From the NCBI GenBank assembly GCA_965203985.1, contig CBDBDS010000010.1:357200-421199 (forward strand): a DNA stretch of 64,000 bases. Reading direction: 5' to 3'. A program made the translations under genes and the position numbers. Shown piece by piece: positions 25,343 through 34,607 of this stretch. Below the pieces are notes generated by a model. That model saw nothing but the letters and a program-made list of their open reading frames with translations, was not told where the DNA came from and searched no databases. Numbering within the stretch: the first letter of the stretch is position 1; each line of letters starts with the position of its first letter. Source of the stretch: Bin87 sp965203985 (lineage in GTDB: Bacteria; Chloroflexota; Dehalococcoidia; Lucifugimonadales; UBA3495).

Positions 25343-26440
25343 CTATACATTCCTCAGCTTGGGGTCCAGCCGGTCCCGAAGCCAGTCGCCGAGCAGGTTC
25401 ATGGACAACACCGTGAGAACGATGGCCAGGCAGGGGAACATGAAGATCCAGTAGGAACTGGTGATAACCTCCCGACCGTCCGCTGCCATCAACCCCCACG
25501 CCGGATTGGGTCGCGGTATGCCGGCTCCCAGGAAGCTCAACGTGGCCTCCAGGATGATCACGTGCCCCACCTCCAGCGTTGCCAGCACGATCACCGTGTT
25601 GAAAACGTTGGGGAAGATATGCTTCATCATGATCCGCAAATTGGACGCGCCGGCTACCCGGGCCCGGTCAATGAAATCGCGTTCGCGAATCGCCAGCGCC
25701 TCCCCACGGATGACGCGGGCGTAGCGTGCCCAAAGCAACAACGCGATCACGATGATCACGGTGCTGAACCCAGAACCTATGGCAACCACCAGCGTGAGCG
25801 CCAACAGAATCGATGGAAACGCCAGCTTGATGTCCACGATGCGCATCAAAACGGCGTCGAGTAAACCTCCCCGGTACGCTGCGATCATTCCCAGGCCGGT
25901 GCCCAGGATGCCCCCGAGCAGGATAGCGAGGCAGGAAACCGCCAGGGAGATGCGGGCGCCGTGCATCATTCGACTGAGCACATCCCGACCCTGCTTATCG
26001 GTGCCAAATGGGTACTCCCAACTGCCGCCCTCCTCCATGCGAACCACGGTCTCGCCGAGGTCCACCTCGCCGTTGCCGTTGGCGTCCACCAGCGTGGCCA
26101 CGCCGGTGTTAAGGTTGCGACGGGCGTTGTTGATGCTGATCTCGTTGGGGTTCTTGTCCTGGACTCGCTGCACCACGAGCTGGCTGGTTTGGCGGTCCTG
26201 AACCCAGCCCGGGGGCTCCAGCGCCCGGTCGAGATCACCGATCGTACTGTCGTGGGGAGACAAGACGTCGGCGAAGATCGCCGGGATGACGAGCAGAAAG
26301 ACCAGGATGAACATAGGGATTACCGGCAATCGGCGGAGTTCGCTCCATATTCGACCGGCGGATAGACCGCCAGTCCCGGTGGCGACCCCGGCCGCCGCTC
26401 CAGCAGGTCCTCCCGGCGGCGCGCTTGTTTGAACAGCCAT
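25343..26440 (-). CDS. dppC: Peptide ABC transporter permease (DppC-type)
   Basis: An inner-membrane permease of 365 residues. After an Ala/Gly-rich N-terminus the first membrane helix is VIPMFILVFLLVIPAIFADV, followed by an OppC-type N-terminal domain with a long extracytoplasmic insert (~residues 70-145, VQRVQDKNPNEISINNARRN onward). The GTDKQGRDVLSRMMHGARIS segment is the family hallmark. The cytoplasmic EAA loop, RGEALAIRERDFIDRARVAG, contacts the ATPases. The insert, which includes a D-A-N-G-N-G-E-V-D stretch like a calcium loop, is longer than in most DppC proteins. It lies 67 bases after dppB. Confidence 0.92.
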   Translation of the reverse strand: MAVQTSAPPGGPAGAAAGVATGTGGLSAGRIWSELRRLPVIPMFILVFLLVIPAIFADVLSPHDSTIGDLDRALEPPGWVQDRQTSQLVVQRVQDKNPNEISINNARRNLNTGVATLVDANGNGEVDLGETVVRMEEGGSWEYPFGTDKQGRDVLSRMMHGARISLAVSCLAILLGGILGTGLGMIAAYRGGLLDAVLMRIVDIKLAFPSILLALTLVVAIGSGFSTVIIVIALLLWARYARVIRGEALAIRERDFIDRARVAGASNLRIMMKHIFPNVFNTVIVLATLEVGHVIILEATLSFLGAGIPRPNPAWGLMAADGREVITSSYWIFMFPCLAIVLTVLSMNLLGDWLRDRLDPKLRNV

Positions 26441-26507
26441 CAGTTTCTCCCCTCAAGGTTTACGAAATCATGATTGGGTCGGCATGGAACCGGCGAATTT
26501 CCGCGGG

Positions 26508-27428
26508 CTATTGGTTGTAGCGGATCCGCGGATCGACGTAGGCATAGGTGATGTCGGTGATGATGTTGATCCCGACGTACAGCAGCGCGAACAGCATGAC
26601 CACGGCCTGCACCACAATATGGTCCTTCGAGTTGATGGCCTCAATTACCATCAGGCCCAAGCCAGGCCAGGCGAAAACGGTTTCGATGACCACGGAGCCC
26701 GTGATGAGGATCGCAAAGATCAGGCTGAAGTACGTCAGCGGCCCGATGAGCGCGTTGCGGAAGCAGTGCTTCCATACGATCTTCCACTCGGGAATGCCTT
26801 TGATGCGGGCGAGCTTCACGTACTCCGTATCCAGCACGTCCAGCATCGAAGATCGCGTCAACCGCATGATCGCCGCCACGTTGTAGTAGCCCAACGCGAA
26901 GCCGGGCAGAATGATATGTTTGATGCCGCCTTTGCCCGACGTCGGCAGCCATCCTAACTGGACGGCAAATATCCACATCAAGATCAGGCCCACGGCGAAG
27001 GTCGGCGCCGACTGTCCTAATATGGCGAACATCTTGCCGCCGGCGTCAAACCACGAGTCTTTCTTCACCGCCGATAAAACCCCGATTGGGAAGGCGATTA
27101 TCCCCGTGACCACCAGGGCGAACGCCGACAGCTGAATCGTGGCCGGCAAGCGCTCTGCGATCAGCTCGAGCACGGGGCGATCCCAGCGGAATGACACTCC
27201 CAGGTCGCCGGTCAGCAGACGTCGCATATAGGTGAAGTACTGGACATGGAGGGGCTTGTCCAGGCCCCAACTTTGGCGCAGGCGTTCGATCTGCTCTTTG
27301 CCAGCCTCGTCGTCCAGGATGGCCGCCAGCGGGTCGCCCGCCACGCGTGACAGGGCGAAGACAATGAGGCTGATGACGAACACCGCCAGCAGTCCCTGCA
27401 AAATCCTCAGCACGATGAATCGCTGCAT
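26508..27428 (-). CDS. dppB: Peptide ABC transporter permease (DppB-type)
   Basis: A 306-residue inner-membrane permease. The N-terminal helix LRILQGLLAVFVISLIVFAL and the segment GDPLAAILDDEAGKEQIERL are typical of DppB/OppB. Six membrane helices can be placed, with the EAA loop in LDTEYVKLARIKGIPEWKIV. It should pair with dppC to form the translocation path. ATG 27428 has GAGG about eight bases upstream. The first binding-protein gene ends 147 bases upstream, with a hairpin between, a layout often seen where the binding protein is made in excess. Confidence 0.93.
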   Translation of the reverse strand: MQRFIVLRILQGLLAVFVISLIVFALSRVAGDPLAAILDDEAGKEQIERLRQSWGLDKPLHVQYFTYMRRLLTGDLGVSFRWDRPVLELIAERLPATIQLSAFALVVTGIIAFPIGVLSAVKKDSWFDAGGKMFAILGQSAPTFAVGLILMWIFAVQLGWLPTSGKGGIKHIILPGFALGYYNVAAIMRLTRSSMLDVLDTEYVKLARIKGIPEWKIVWKHCFRNALIGPLTYFSLIFAILITGSVVIETVFAWPGLGLMVIEAINSKDHIVVQAVVMLFALLYVGINIITDITYAYVDPRIRYNQ

Positions 27429-27510
27429 GTTACTGACCTCACTTACATTCCCGGCGGCGGAACGGAATTTTTCGACAGGTCCAATTCTTCAGTGCGATGC
27501 GCCGCATGAC

Positions 27511-27543
27511 CCCTGACGCCACACCCTTGGCGCAGCGTCAGGG
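27511..27543 (-). terminator. Hairpin after the first binding-protein gene
   Basis: CCCTGACGC (27511-27519) pairs with GCGTCAGGG (27535-27543). It lies 32 bases past the binding-protein stop and before dppB. It could partly terminate or stabilise the mRNA so that the binding protein exceeds the permeases. A related 12-base-stem hairpin follows the paralogous gene. Confidence 0.6.
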
Positions 27544-27575
27544 AGCAAGGCTCTCCAATCAGTTGCCCACAGACG

Positions 27576-29510
27576 CTACTCACGCACGCCCTTCACGTAT
27601 TCCAGGTAGATGAAAGTCCCGTTGTTGGGGCCGAGGAAGACGTACTCGGCCACGACATCGGGGTCTATAGTGGCGCTGATGGGAAGGGTCCACCCTGGTA
27701 TCACGCCAACCTGCTCGTAGATCTCGTCCGAGACTTTCTGCCATAGATGGGTGGCATCGGATTCATTCAAAGCCCGGAGAGCCTGTTCCTTGTAATTCTG
27801 GATATCGTCGCTGGTGTACATGCGGAAGAAGCGTTCCGCGCTGTAGTAGAAGTGGACGCGGGTGTCGATGGGCGCTGCGGGACCGCGGTGCGGGTAGATG
27901 CAGCAGTCAGTGTTAAGGCCGCGATACTCGTTGCGCCAGTTGGAGAATTCGATGGGCTCGATGGTCGGGTCCAACCCGATCTGCGACCAGTAGGCGGACA
28001 TCGCCTCCAGCATGTCCGGGATCTCGGGAACCCCGCCCAGCGGGTACGAAATCACCCGGAAGGAGAAGCCGTTGGGGTAGCCGGCTTCAGCCAACAGCTG
28101 TTTTGCGGCCTCGGGGTCGTAGCCGTAATATTCGTCCCACTTGCCTTCCCATGCCGGGTTGTATCCGGCCGGGAAGTCAGGCACGATGCCGCCGATCCAG
28201 TGGTGTTCGCCGGCTCCGCCAAAGATGGCCTCGTTGATGGCGTCGCGGTCAATCGCCTTGTTCATGGCGATGCGGACTGTGCGCCCGGTTTCGCCGGGGA
28301 TGCTCCACGGCAATTCTTCATCACGATGGCCGACGATATCGTACTCTTCCACGTACCCTTCCGGTGTCTCGCCCGTGGAGTAGTACAGGCCGCCAAAGAT
28401 CGCCCAGGCCATGGTGGCCGTGACCGACGAGTCGACGACCTCAAGCCCGTCATCTATGGCATCCTGGAGCAGGGCGCGGTTTACTGAGCCGATGTGAGCC
28501 TCGCGAGCCTGCATGACCGCGAGGCGCGTGGCGGGTTCGCGAATGTCCTTGATCTCGATTTCGCTGAAATCAGGGTCAACGCGCCAATGGTCGTAATCCA
28601 CCTTGGACCACTCCCAGCCGACGCCCTCTTCAAAACTGACGTACTCGTAGGGACCGGTCCGGGCTGATTTCTCCGCCACGAGGTGCCGGCTCGCCAGGCA
28701 GTAACCCAGGTCAAGGCCCGCTTCGTTGTTTCCGTAGTCTGCCGCGCCATTGGGGCAGGCCTGGTCCCATTGAGCCTTGCTGCTGATGGGCATGCCACGG
28801 AACCCGGATAGCCAATAGACGAAGTCCACGGCGGGGCGTTTCAGCATCCGCATGTTCAGCTCGTAGTCGTTCACGATGTCCACAGCCGCACCCGGGTTGG
28901 ACCGGAAATAGTCCGAGTAGGAAGCGCGGCAATCGGGATTGGTGTAGTAGGCAAGAGAATGTTGCACGTCCTGGGCGGTGAACTCGCCCCAGTCGTCATG
29001 CCAGCGGACGCCCTGGCGCAACTTGAAATTCCAGACCATTCCGTCATCCGAAATGCTCCATTCCGTAGCCAACGTCGGCTCGTACTCACCGTCATAACGG
29101 TTCGCGTCAATCATGAATTCCATGGACATACGGTAATTCACCACGCCCGAACCGGTCACCTCGCAGTCCAGCATCGACTCCAGGGACGGCGGGTCCAGAA
29201 CCACGATGAGCCGTTCCGAAACCAACTCTCCTTCCTGTTGGACCGGAGGTGCCGTTGGCCTGGGTGTGGATTCCAGTACCGACGCGCGCTGCGTCGGAGT
29301 GGGCAGGGCTCCGGTGGCAACCGGCGTATTGGTCGCTCGCACTGGCGGGGTATTGGTGGGCGTTTCCACCTGAGGAGCCGCAGTCGCCGGTGCCTGCTGC
29401 ACCGGAGCCGCTGGCTCTTCGGCCCCGCCACACGCCACCAGGAAGACCGTGAGGGTCAAGGTTGCGATCAAAGCGATTGCCGGAAGTTTCAATTGCCGTC
29501 TGTTTAACAT
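27576..29510 (-). CDS. Peptide ABC transporter substrate-binding lipoprotein, copy 1
   Basis: A family 5 extracellular solute-binding protein of 644 residues. The signal peptide runs to a lipobox TVFLVAC with Cys27 as the lipidation site. A Thr/Pro/Ala-rich linker to ~residue 95 precedes the binding domain. Typical segments are EPTLATEWSISDDGMVWNFK, LRQGVRWHDDWGEFTAQDV, KAIDRDAINEAIFGGAG and AAKQLLAEAGYPNGF. The mature protein probably delivers a peptide or another small compound to the adjacent permease. It is a close paralogue of the next gene upstream (29929-31896). The ligand cannot be told. Confidence 0.92.
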   Translation of the reverse strand: MLNRRQLKLPAIALIATLTLTVFLVACGGAEEPAAPVQQAPATAAPQVETPTNTPPVRATNTPVATGALPTPTQRASVLESTPRPTAPPVQQEGELVSERLIVVLDPPSLESMLDCEVTGSGVVNYRMSMEFMIDANRYDGEYEPTLATEWSISDDGMVWNFKLRQGVRWHDDWGEFTAQDVQHSLAYYTNPDCRASYSDYFRSNPGAAVDIVNDYELNMRMLKRPAVDFVYWLSGFRGMPISSKAQWDQACPNGAADYGNNEAGLDLGYCLASRHLVAEKSARTGPYEYVSFEEGVGWEWSKVDYDHWRVDPDFSEIEIKDIREPATRLAVMQAREAHIGSVNRALLQDAIDDGLEVVDSSVTATMAWAIFGGLYYSTGETPEGYVEEYDIVGHRDEELPWSIPGETGRTVRIAMNKAIDRDAINEAIFGGAGEHHWIGGIVPDFPAGYNPAWEGKWDEYYGYDPEAAKQLLAEAGYPNGFSFRVISYPLGGVPEIPDMLEAMSAYWSQIGLDPTIEPIEFSNWRNEYRGLNTDCCIYPHRGPAAPIDTRVHFYYSAERFFRMYTSDDIQNYKEQALRALNESDATHLWQKVSDEIYEQVGVIPGWTLPISATIDPDVVAEYVFLGPNNGTFIYLEYVKGVRE

Positions 29511-29596
29511 GCTCTCTCCGAAGATTTGTCCCGTTAGAAATTCTTGACCCGATCAGCGTGCGGCAGCGGCGGATGCAACTGTCCAACAGCGAAGGC

Positions 29597-29626
29597 AATA
29601 TAGGAAAATTGGTCAAGCCGAGTCAA
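29597..29626 (-). promoter_or_regulatory. Promoter of binding-protein copy 1
   Basis: On the minus strand TTGACT (29626-29621) and TATATT (29602-29597) have an 18-base spacer. The leader before ATG 29510 would be about 80 bases. The same architecture stands in front of copy 2. Confidence 0.65.
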
Positions 29627-29865
29627 ACGCGCCATCGTGAGTGTTATGTGCGAAATTCGTAACTACACAACAATACTGCGCCATAATGTGCCATGTGATT
29701 GCGAAAAAGATCATAAAATGACGGTGACGGTTGCGAGATACTAACGGCCTGTCATCATTGTTGTCAATACATAATATGATCAATTGCGATGTATCGGGAT
29801 CAGCGATAATGCGATCACCGTGAGAGTTCCAATAGCCGTGCGATGGTTCAGGCGATGCGATACTC

Positions 29866-29904
29866 GGCCCCTGACGCCACGACTTGGGCGCAGCGTCAGG
29901 GGCC
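29866..29904 (-). terminator. Terminator hairpin of binding-protein copy 2
   Basis: GGCCCCTGACGC (29866-29877) pairs perfectly with GCGTCAGGGGCC (29893-29904). It lies 24 bases past the stop of copy 2. Its core CCCTGACGC/GCGTCAGGG matches the hairpin after copy 1. Confidence 0.65.
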
Positions 29905-29928
29905 ACTGTCAGGGCATGAGGGCCGGCT

Positions 29929-31896
29929 CTACTCACGCACGCCCTTCACGTATTCCAAGTAGATGAAACTGCCCTGGTTCGGGCCCAGGAAGACGTACTC
30001 GGCCACCACGTCCGGGTCGATGGTTGCGCTGATGGGCATCGTCCATCCGGGGATGGTTCCCACTTCGTAGAAGATTTCGTCAGAAACCTTCTGCCAGTCG
30101 GTGGTAGCGTCGGCCTCGTTCAGTGCACGCAGAGCCTTGTTCTTGTGCTCCTGGATTGCGTCGCTGGTGTACGCCCGGAAGAACCGCTCGGCGCTGAAGT
30201 AGAAGTGGACGCGAGTGTCGATGGGCGCCGCCGGGCCGCGGAACCCGTATATGCAGCAGTCGGTGTCAAGTCCGCGATAGTGGTTGCGCCAGTTGGAAAA
30301 CTCGATGGGATCGAGTTGCGGGTCCAGACCGATCTCAGACCAGAACTTGGCCATAGCTTCCATCTGGTCGGGCAACTCGGGTACGCCGCCCAGCACGAAC
30401 ACCGGCACGCGGAACGAGAACCCGTTGGGATAGCCAGCTTCGACCAGCAATTCGCGCGCCTTGTCCGGGTCATATCCGTAAAGCTCGTCCCACTTGGCCT
30501 CCCATTCCGGATTGAAGCCAGCTGGGAAGTCAGGTACCAGGGTGGCTACCCACTGCCGTCCGCCCACGCCTTTGTAGATGGCTTCGTTGATCTGGTCGCG
30601 GTCGATGGCCTTGTTCATGGCCATGCGAACCAGCTTTCCCGATTCAGTGGGTTCGTTCCAGGGCATCATCTCGTCCCGGGCGGCCACGATATCGTACTCT
30701 GACCTGATCTCTGCCTGTTCTTCGGCGGAGAGATCAGTTGGGATGCCTGCACTGCCGGTGGAGAAGTACATACCGCCGAACAGGGCGAACGCCGTCACTG
30801 ACCTGACGGAACTGTCAACCACCTCGAGACCATCGTCAACGGCGTCCTGGATCAAGGCCCGGTTGATGGTGGCGATATGTCCTTCACGAGCCTGCATGAT
30901 GGCCAGGCGGGTAGCCGATTCACGGACGTCCTTGATTTCGATCTCGGCAAAGTCAGCATTCACTCGCCAATGGTCATAGTCAACGCGCCTCCATTCCCAA
31001 CCTACGCCCTCCTGGAAGCTCACGAATTCATAAGGTCCGGTGCGCGCGGGTTTTGCAGCCACCGCATCCCGACTTTGGATGCAATAGTTGAGGGGCAAAC
31101 CGGCTTCGTTGGTCCCGTAATCGGCTTCACCGTTGGGGCATTCCTGGTCCCACTGGACCTTGCTGCTGTGTGGGATGCCTCGGTAGCCGGAGTACCAGTA
31201 GACGAAGTCGACGGCGGGACGCCGCTTCATGTGGATGTTGACTTCATAGTCGTTGACGATTTCCACCTCGCCGCCCGGGTCACTGCGGAAGTAGTCGGAG
31301 TAGGAGGCGCGGCAATCCGGGTTGGTGTAGTACGCCATGGAGTGCACTACGTCTTTGGCGGTGAACTCGCCCCAGTCGTCATGCCAGCGGACGCCCTGGC
31401 GGAGCTTGAAGTTCCAGGTCCGGCCATCGTCACTGATGCCCCATTCCGTCGCCAACATGGGTTCGTATGACCCGTCGAAGCGGCTGGCGTCCACCATCCA
31501 CTCCGCGGACATGCGGTAGTTGAGAACGCCGGAGCCGGTTACCTCGCAGTCCAGCATCGACTCCAGCGATGGCGGATCGGCGACCAGGATCAACCGATCG
31601 GTCACCAGTTCGCCTTCGGTTTGCGGAGCCAGAGTGGGTCTCGGCGTAGCTTGCAGCACGGATGCGCGCTGCGTCGGGGTGGGCAACACGCTGCCGGCAG
31701 TCGGCGTGTTGGTCGCCCGCACCACCGGCGTGTTGGTAGGCGTTTCCACCTGGGGCGCCGCGGGGGCCGCGGTGGCGGCAGCCGGAGCAGCAGCCGGCTG
31801 TTCAGCCGCACCACCACAGGCCACCACAAAGGTGGCACATGCCAGTGCGGCGATCAACGCGATACTCGGAAATTTCAAGAACCATTTCGTTCGCAT
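29929..31896 (-). CDS. Peptide ABC transporter substrate-binding lipoprotein, copy 2
   Basis: The paralogue of copy 1, with the same build: signal peptide, lipobox FVVAC with Cys27, a Pro/Ala/Thr linker, and a family 5 binding domain. Shared stretches include LRQGVRWHDDWGEFTAKDV, VNDYEVNIHMKRRPAVDFVY, SDEIFYEVGTIPGWTMPISA and the C-terminal FIYLEYVKGVRE. It has a short insertion around residue 405-425 (GSAGIPTDLSAEEQAEIRSE) missing in copy 1. ATG 31896 is the start: GGAG lies seven bases before it and too close to the ATG at 31902. It is 655 residues. Having its own promoter and terminator, it can be expressed apart from the permeases. Confidence 0.92.
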   Translation of the reverse strand: MRTKWFLKFPSIALIAALACATFVVACGGAAEQPAAAPAAATAAPAAPQVETPTNTPVVRATNTPTAGSVLPTPTQRASVLQATPRPTLAPQTEGELVTDRLILVADPPSLESMLDCEVTGSGVLNYRMSAEWMVDASRFDGSYEPMLATEWGISDDGRTWNFKLRQGVRWHDDWGEFTAKDVVHSMAYYTNPDCRASYSDYFRSDPGGEVEIVNDYEVNIHMKRRPAVDFVYWYSGYRGIPHSSKVQWDQECPNGEADYGTNEAGLPLNYCIQSRDAVAAKPARTGPYEFVSFQEGVGWEWRRVDYDHWRVNADFAEIEIKDVRESATRLAIMQAREGHIATINRALIQDAVDDGLEVVDSSVRSVTAFALFGGMYFSTGSAGIPTDLSAEEQAEIRSEYDIVAARDEMMPWNEPTESGKLVRMAMNKAIDRDQINEAIYKGVGGRQWVATLVPDFPAGFNPEWEAKWDELYGYDPDKARELLVEAGYPNGFSFRVPVFVLGGVPELPDQMEAMAKFWSEIGLDPQLDPIEFSNWRNHYRGLDTDCCIYGFRGPAAPIDTRVHFYFSAERFFRAYTSDAIQEHKNKALRALNEADATTDWQKVSDEIFYEVGTIPGWTMPISATIDPDVVAEYVFLGPNQGSFIYLEYVKGVRE

Positions 31897-31984
31897 GTGC
31901 ATTCTCCAAGGATTGTTTGGTACGAAATTCCTCACACCTGCGCCGGCGCCGGAAACGGCGGCACTCCCTCCGATTTGCGTTCGC

Positions 31985-32014
31985 AATATAGGCAATATCG
32001 ATTGCAGCCGTCAA
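31985..32014 (-). promoter_or_regulatory. Promoter of binding-protein copy 2
   Basis: On the minus strand TTGACG (32014-32009) and TATATT (31990-31985) are separated by 18 bases. This matches the copy-1 promoter in both spacer and -10 sequence. Confidence 0.65.
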
Positions 32015-32205
32015 TCGGCGCGAAAGCGACTTTTGTTACGGTTATCGACATATTGATAGAAATGAATGATTGTAATCGGCAATTTCTTTCGGAATTCGGG
32101 ATCAACGCGAGGTCGGCATTACGAGTTGACGGTACGTTTGCATTGTTATTGCGAATATGTAATATAACGTCTAGTGATGTATCGGAGGCAATGATAACCA
32201 TAATG

Positions 32206-32248
32206 CAGTACCGGCGTTGCGCCATAGGCGGGCGCAACGCCGGTACTG
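32206..32248 (-). terminator. Strong hairpin after the second LLM gene
   Basis: A perfect 17-base stem, CAGTACCGGCGTTGCGC at 32206-32222 with its complement at 32232-32248, lies 30 bases past the LLM stop codon. The downstream side is not T-rich, so termination efficiency is uncertain. Confidence 0.6.
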
Positions 32249-32278
32249 CCGACGAGAGTTGGCGGCCGGGAGGGGAAG

Positions 32279-33121
32279 TTACATGACGGCTTCCGCAATC
32301 CGGTCGATCTCGTCCAACGCGCTGGAGTTGGTGGTGTCCCCGAGCCTGATGATCACGCGGTTGGCGCCGGCGTCTTCGAAGCGTGAGAGCGCATCGCGGT
32401 CCGGCGCCTGGCCGAATACCGTGATGTCGATTCCCGATGGGTCCCGGCCCGAAGCCTCAGCCAGTTCGTCGATAGCTGCCTTGCCGGCTGCGATCTGGTC
32501 CGGGCTTGCCGCGGTGGGCATCCAGCCGTCACCCCAACGGGCGACGCGGCGAAAGACGTTGCGCGCGTTGCCCCCCAGCAGTACGGGAGGACCGCCCTCC
32601 TGCGCAGGTTTCGGATTACACTGAACCGGCGGGAAGTCATAGTACTGGCCGTGGTATTCCGCGGCGTCCTGGGTCCACAGCGCGCGCATTACCTCGATGG
32701 CTTCGCGGGCTTGCGTCCACCGGTGGTCAAAATCGCCGCCCATAATCTCCGTTTCTTCTCGCAACCATCCCGTGCCAATTCCCAGGATGAATCGGCCACC
32801 GGAAAACCTGTCGAGGGTCGATATGGCGCCGGCGAGGACCAGGGGGTTGCGCTCCGGGATCAGCGTGATGCCCGTACCCAACTTGATCCGGCTCGTCACC
32901 GCCGACGCCCGGGCGAGCCCTATGTAAGGATCTCCCATGTCCGCCATATACGGGGGAATGGAGCCGTCCGGCGAACCCGGATATTTCGATTCGGAATGGA
33001 CCGGCATCACCGGATGCTCGGGCAGCCATATTGACTCGAACCCGGCGCTTTCAGCCCGCGCGGCGATGTCCGCCACGTCGATTGAGTTGGTCGAGATTGA
33101 CATATTCAAGCCGATGTCCAT
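32279..33121 (-). CDS. LLM-class F420- or FMN-dependent oxidoreductase
   Basis: A luciferase-like monooxygenase of 280 residues. MDIGLNMSISTNSIDV, GFESIWLPEHPVMP, TSRIKLGTGITLIPERNPL, FSGGRFILGIGTGWLREE and PPVLLGGNARNVFRRVARWG follow the pattern of the F420-dependent subfamily often called TIGR03619-like. ATG 33121 is chosen, five bases after GGAGG; an adjacent ATG at 33124 is too close to it. The substrate is unknown. It is a single-gene unit ending in a strong hairpin and is only distantly related to the LLM gene at 698. Confidence 0.88.
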   Translation of the reverse strand: MDIGLNMSISTNSIDVADIAARAESAGFESIWLPEHPVMPVHSESKYPGSPDGSIPPYMADMGDPYIGLARASAVTSRIKLGTGITLIPERNPLVLAGAISTLDRFSGGRFILGIGTGWLREETEIMGGDFDHRWTQAREAIEVMRALWTQDAAEYHGQYYDFPPVQCNPKPAQEGGPPVLLGGNARNVFRRVARWGDGWMPTAASPDQIAAGKAAIDELAEASGRDPSGIDITVFGQAPDRDALSRFEDAGANRVIIRLGDTTNSSALDEIDRIAEAVM

Positions 33122-33278
33122 CATTGCCTCCAGGTTCAGCAGCGAATCCCGCGTTGCGCCGGGATGATAGCACTGCGCCCGACGCCCGTCCATGCGGCGT
33201 TAACGCCCCCGATGATATACTTCTCAATGGATTTGTCTTCTTAACAATCAATGCACGTTCATAATCAGGAACCCTGCT

Positions 33279-33668
33279 ATGCCCTTGTACGTAATGCTTG
33301 CCAGCTTCACGGGTCGCGGCCGGCGAATGGGCCAAGACAACCCCAACCTGCTGAGCGACGCTGCGAATGACGCGGAAACCGCCGCCAGCAAAGTGCTGAC
33401 CCAATACGCCGTTCTGGGACGCTACGATTTCGTCATCATCACCGAAGCCGAGGATAACCAGTCCGCCGCCAGGCTGTCGCTGGATTTGGGCGTGCGCGCC
33501 GGCCTGAATATCGAAACGCTTCCGGCGCTGCCTATCGGTGTCCTGTCCGACGAGGAACACATCAGCATCCTGCGGGATGTGGCGGTCGCCCTCAACGTGC
33601 CCGGCGGGCCTGATGAGGCCGGCGAGGATAGCGACGACTCCTGGCGGTTGCCCGACGACCCCGACTGA
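33279..33668 (+). CDS. GYD-domain protein
   Basis: A 129-residue protein of the GYD family, a small ferredoxin-like alpha/beta fold of unknown function. MPLYVMLASFTGRG, the central VLGRYDFVIITEAEDNQSAA and the following LGVRAGLNIETLPAL match the family. In G-R-Y-D the family's G-x-Y-D signature is kept. The C-terminus is acidic and likely disordered (EAGEDSDDSWRLPDDPD). It lies 46 bases upstream of thiD on the same strand and may be cotranscribed. Confidence 0.82.
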   Translation: MPLYVMLASFTGRGRRMGQDNPNLLSDAANDAETAASKVLTQYAVLGRYDFVIITEAEDNQSAARLSLDLGVRAGLNIETLPALPIGVLSDEEHISILRDVAVALNVPGGPDEAGEDSDDSWRLPDDPD

Positions 33669-33714
33669 GGGGCGACGAATCTGAGCGGCTACGAGGCCGA
33701 AGGCGGTAACTGGT

Positions 33715-34512
33715 ATGGCCGATGTGCGCCCACCCACCGTAATGACCATCGCCGGCTCTGACTCGGGTGGCGGCGCCGGCATCCAGGCAGACCTGAAAAC
33801 ATTTTCCGCGCTGGGGGTGTTCGGCACGTCCACGCTTACGGCCATCACCGCTCAAAACACCGTGGGGGTCAGCGCGGTGCATGAGATCCCCACCGACATC
33901 ATAGCTGCGCAAATCGACGCGGTGGTCACGGACATCGGAGCCGACGCGGTCAAGACTGGCATGTTGTCCTCCAGCGAGATCGTGGAAACGGTCGCGGAAG
34001 CTATCCGACGGCACGGCATCGAGAACCTGGTGGTTGACCCCGTGATGGTCGCCAAGAGCGGCGACCGTCTTCTCCGGGAGGAAGCAATCCAGTCTATCTG
34101 CAACTCGCTGATACCGCTGGCGGCGGTGGTCACGCCCAACATTCCCGAAGCCGAAGATTTGACCGGGCTCAGTATCGAGTCCGATGACGATGTTCGGGAA
34201 GCCGCGATGCGCATCGTCGCTATGGGGGCGCGGTCGGTGGTGGTCAAGGGTGGCCACCGGGACGGTCCGCCCACGGACGTTCTGTACGACGGCAGCGAAT
34301 TCCAGGAGTTCACCACGGATCGTATCCCGTCTACGAACACCCACGGGACCGGTTGTACCTTCGCGTCCGCGGTGGCGGCCGGGCTCGCCCACGGGTTGGC
34401 CGTACCGGAGGCGGTGAGCCGGGCCAAAGAGTACGTGACTGCCGCCATCCGCGCGTCGTATCCGATTGGGCAAGGGCATGGCCCGTTGCACCATTTCCAT
34501 GCGTATTGGTGA
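33715..34512 (+). CDS. thiD: Hydroxymethylpyrimidine/phosphomethylpyrimidine kinase
   Basis: ThiD phosphorylates the thiamine pyrimidine precursor twice, giving the diphosphate used by ThiE. VMTIAGSDSGGGAGIQADLK is the pyrimidine-binding N-terminus. AVKTGMLSS, VVDPVMVAKSGDRLL, VVTPNIPEAEDLTG and the anion-hole segment NTHGTGCTFASAVAAGLA with the catalytic Cys are all present. At 265 residues it is a stand-alone kinase. The thiE gene in this window is 16 kb away, so thiamine genes are not clustered. Confidence 0.95.
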   Translation: MADVRPPTVMTIAGSDSGGGAGIQADLKTFSALGVFGTSTLTAITAQNTVGVSAVHEIPTDIIAAQIDAVVTDIGADAVKTGMLSSSEIVETVAEAIRRHGIENLVVDPVMVAKSGDRLLREEAIQSICNSLIPLAAVVTPNIPEAEDLTGLSIESDDDVREAAMRIVAMGARSVVVKGGHRDGPPTDVLYDGSEFQEFTTDRIPSTNTHGTGCTFASAVAAGLAHGLAVPEAVSRAKEYVTAAIRASYPIGQGHGPLHHFHAYW

Positions 34513-34526
34513 AATCATCGCTGCGC

Positions 34527-34532
34527 TATAAT
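34527..34532 (+). promoter_or_regulatory. Possible -10 element before ileS
   Basis: A consensus TATAAT lies 15 bases after the thiD stop and 75 before the ileS start. No convincing -35 is seen. The short leader leaves no room for a T-box. Confidence 0.4.
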
Positions 34533-34607
34533 CGGATTTCAATCAGGTTTTTGGGGTTTCTGCCATCGTGCTGACCCATCCGCACCCTACGATGAGGTAG
34601 TACAGCC

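Larger units (their letters stand above)
29511..29928. other. Intergenic region between the two binding-protein genes
   Basis: This 418-base gap is more AT-rich than the genes around it. It holds the copy-1 promoter (29597-29626) and leader near its left end and the copy-2 terminator (29866-29904) near its right end. Between about 29640 and 29860 I see no gene and no strong repeat. Confidence 0.6.
31897..32278. other. Intergenic region before binding-protein copy 2
   Basis: This 382-base, comparatively AT-rich gap holds the copy-2 promoter (31985-32014) and the terminator of the LLM gene (32206-32248). I see no gene between them and no repeat shared with the equivalent gap at 29640-29860. 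Confidence 0.55.

Noticed and set aside
34513..34607. T-box leader for ileS
   Set aside because: The gap is under 100 bases and has no T-box core or antiterminator-like stem.
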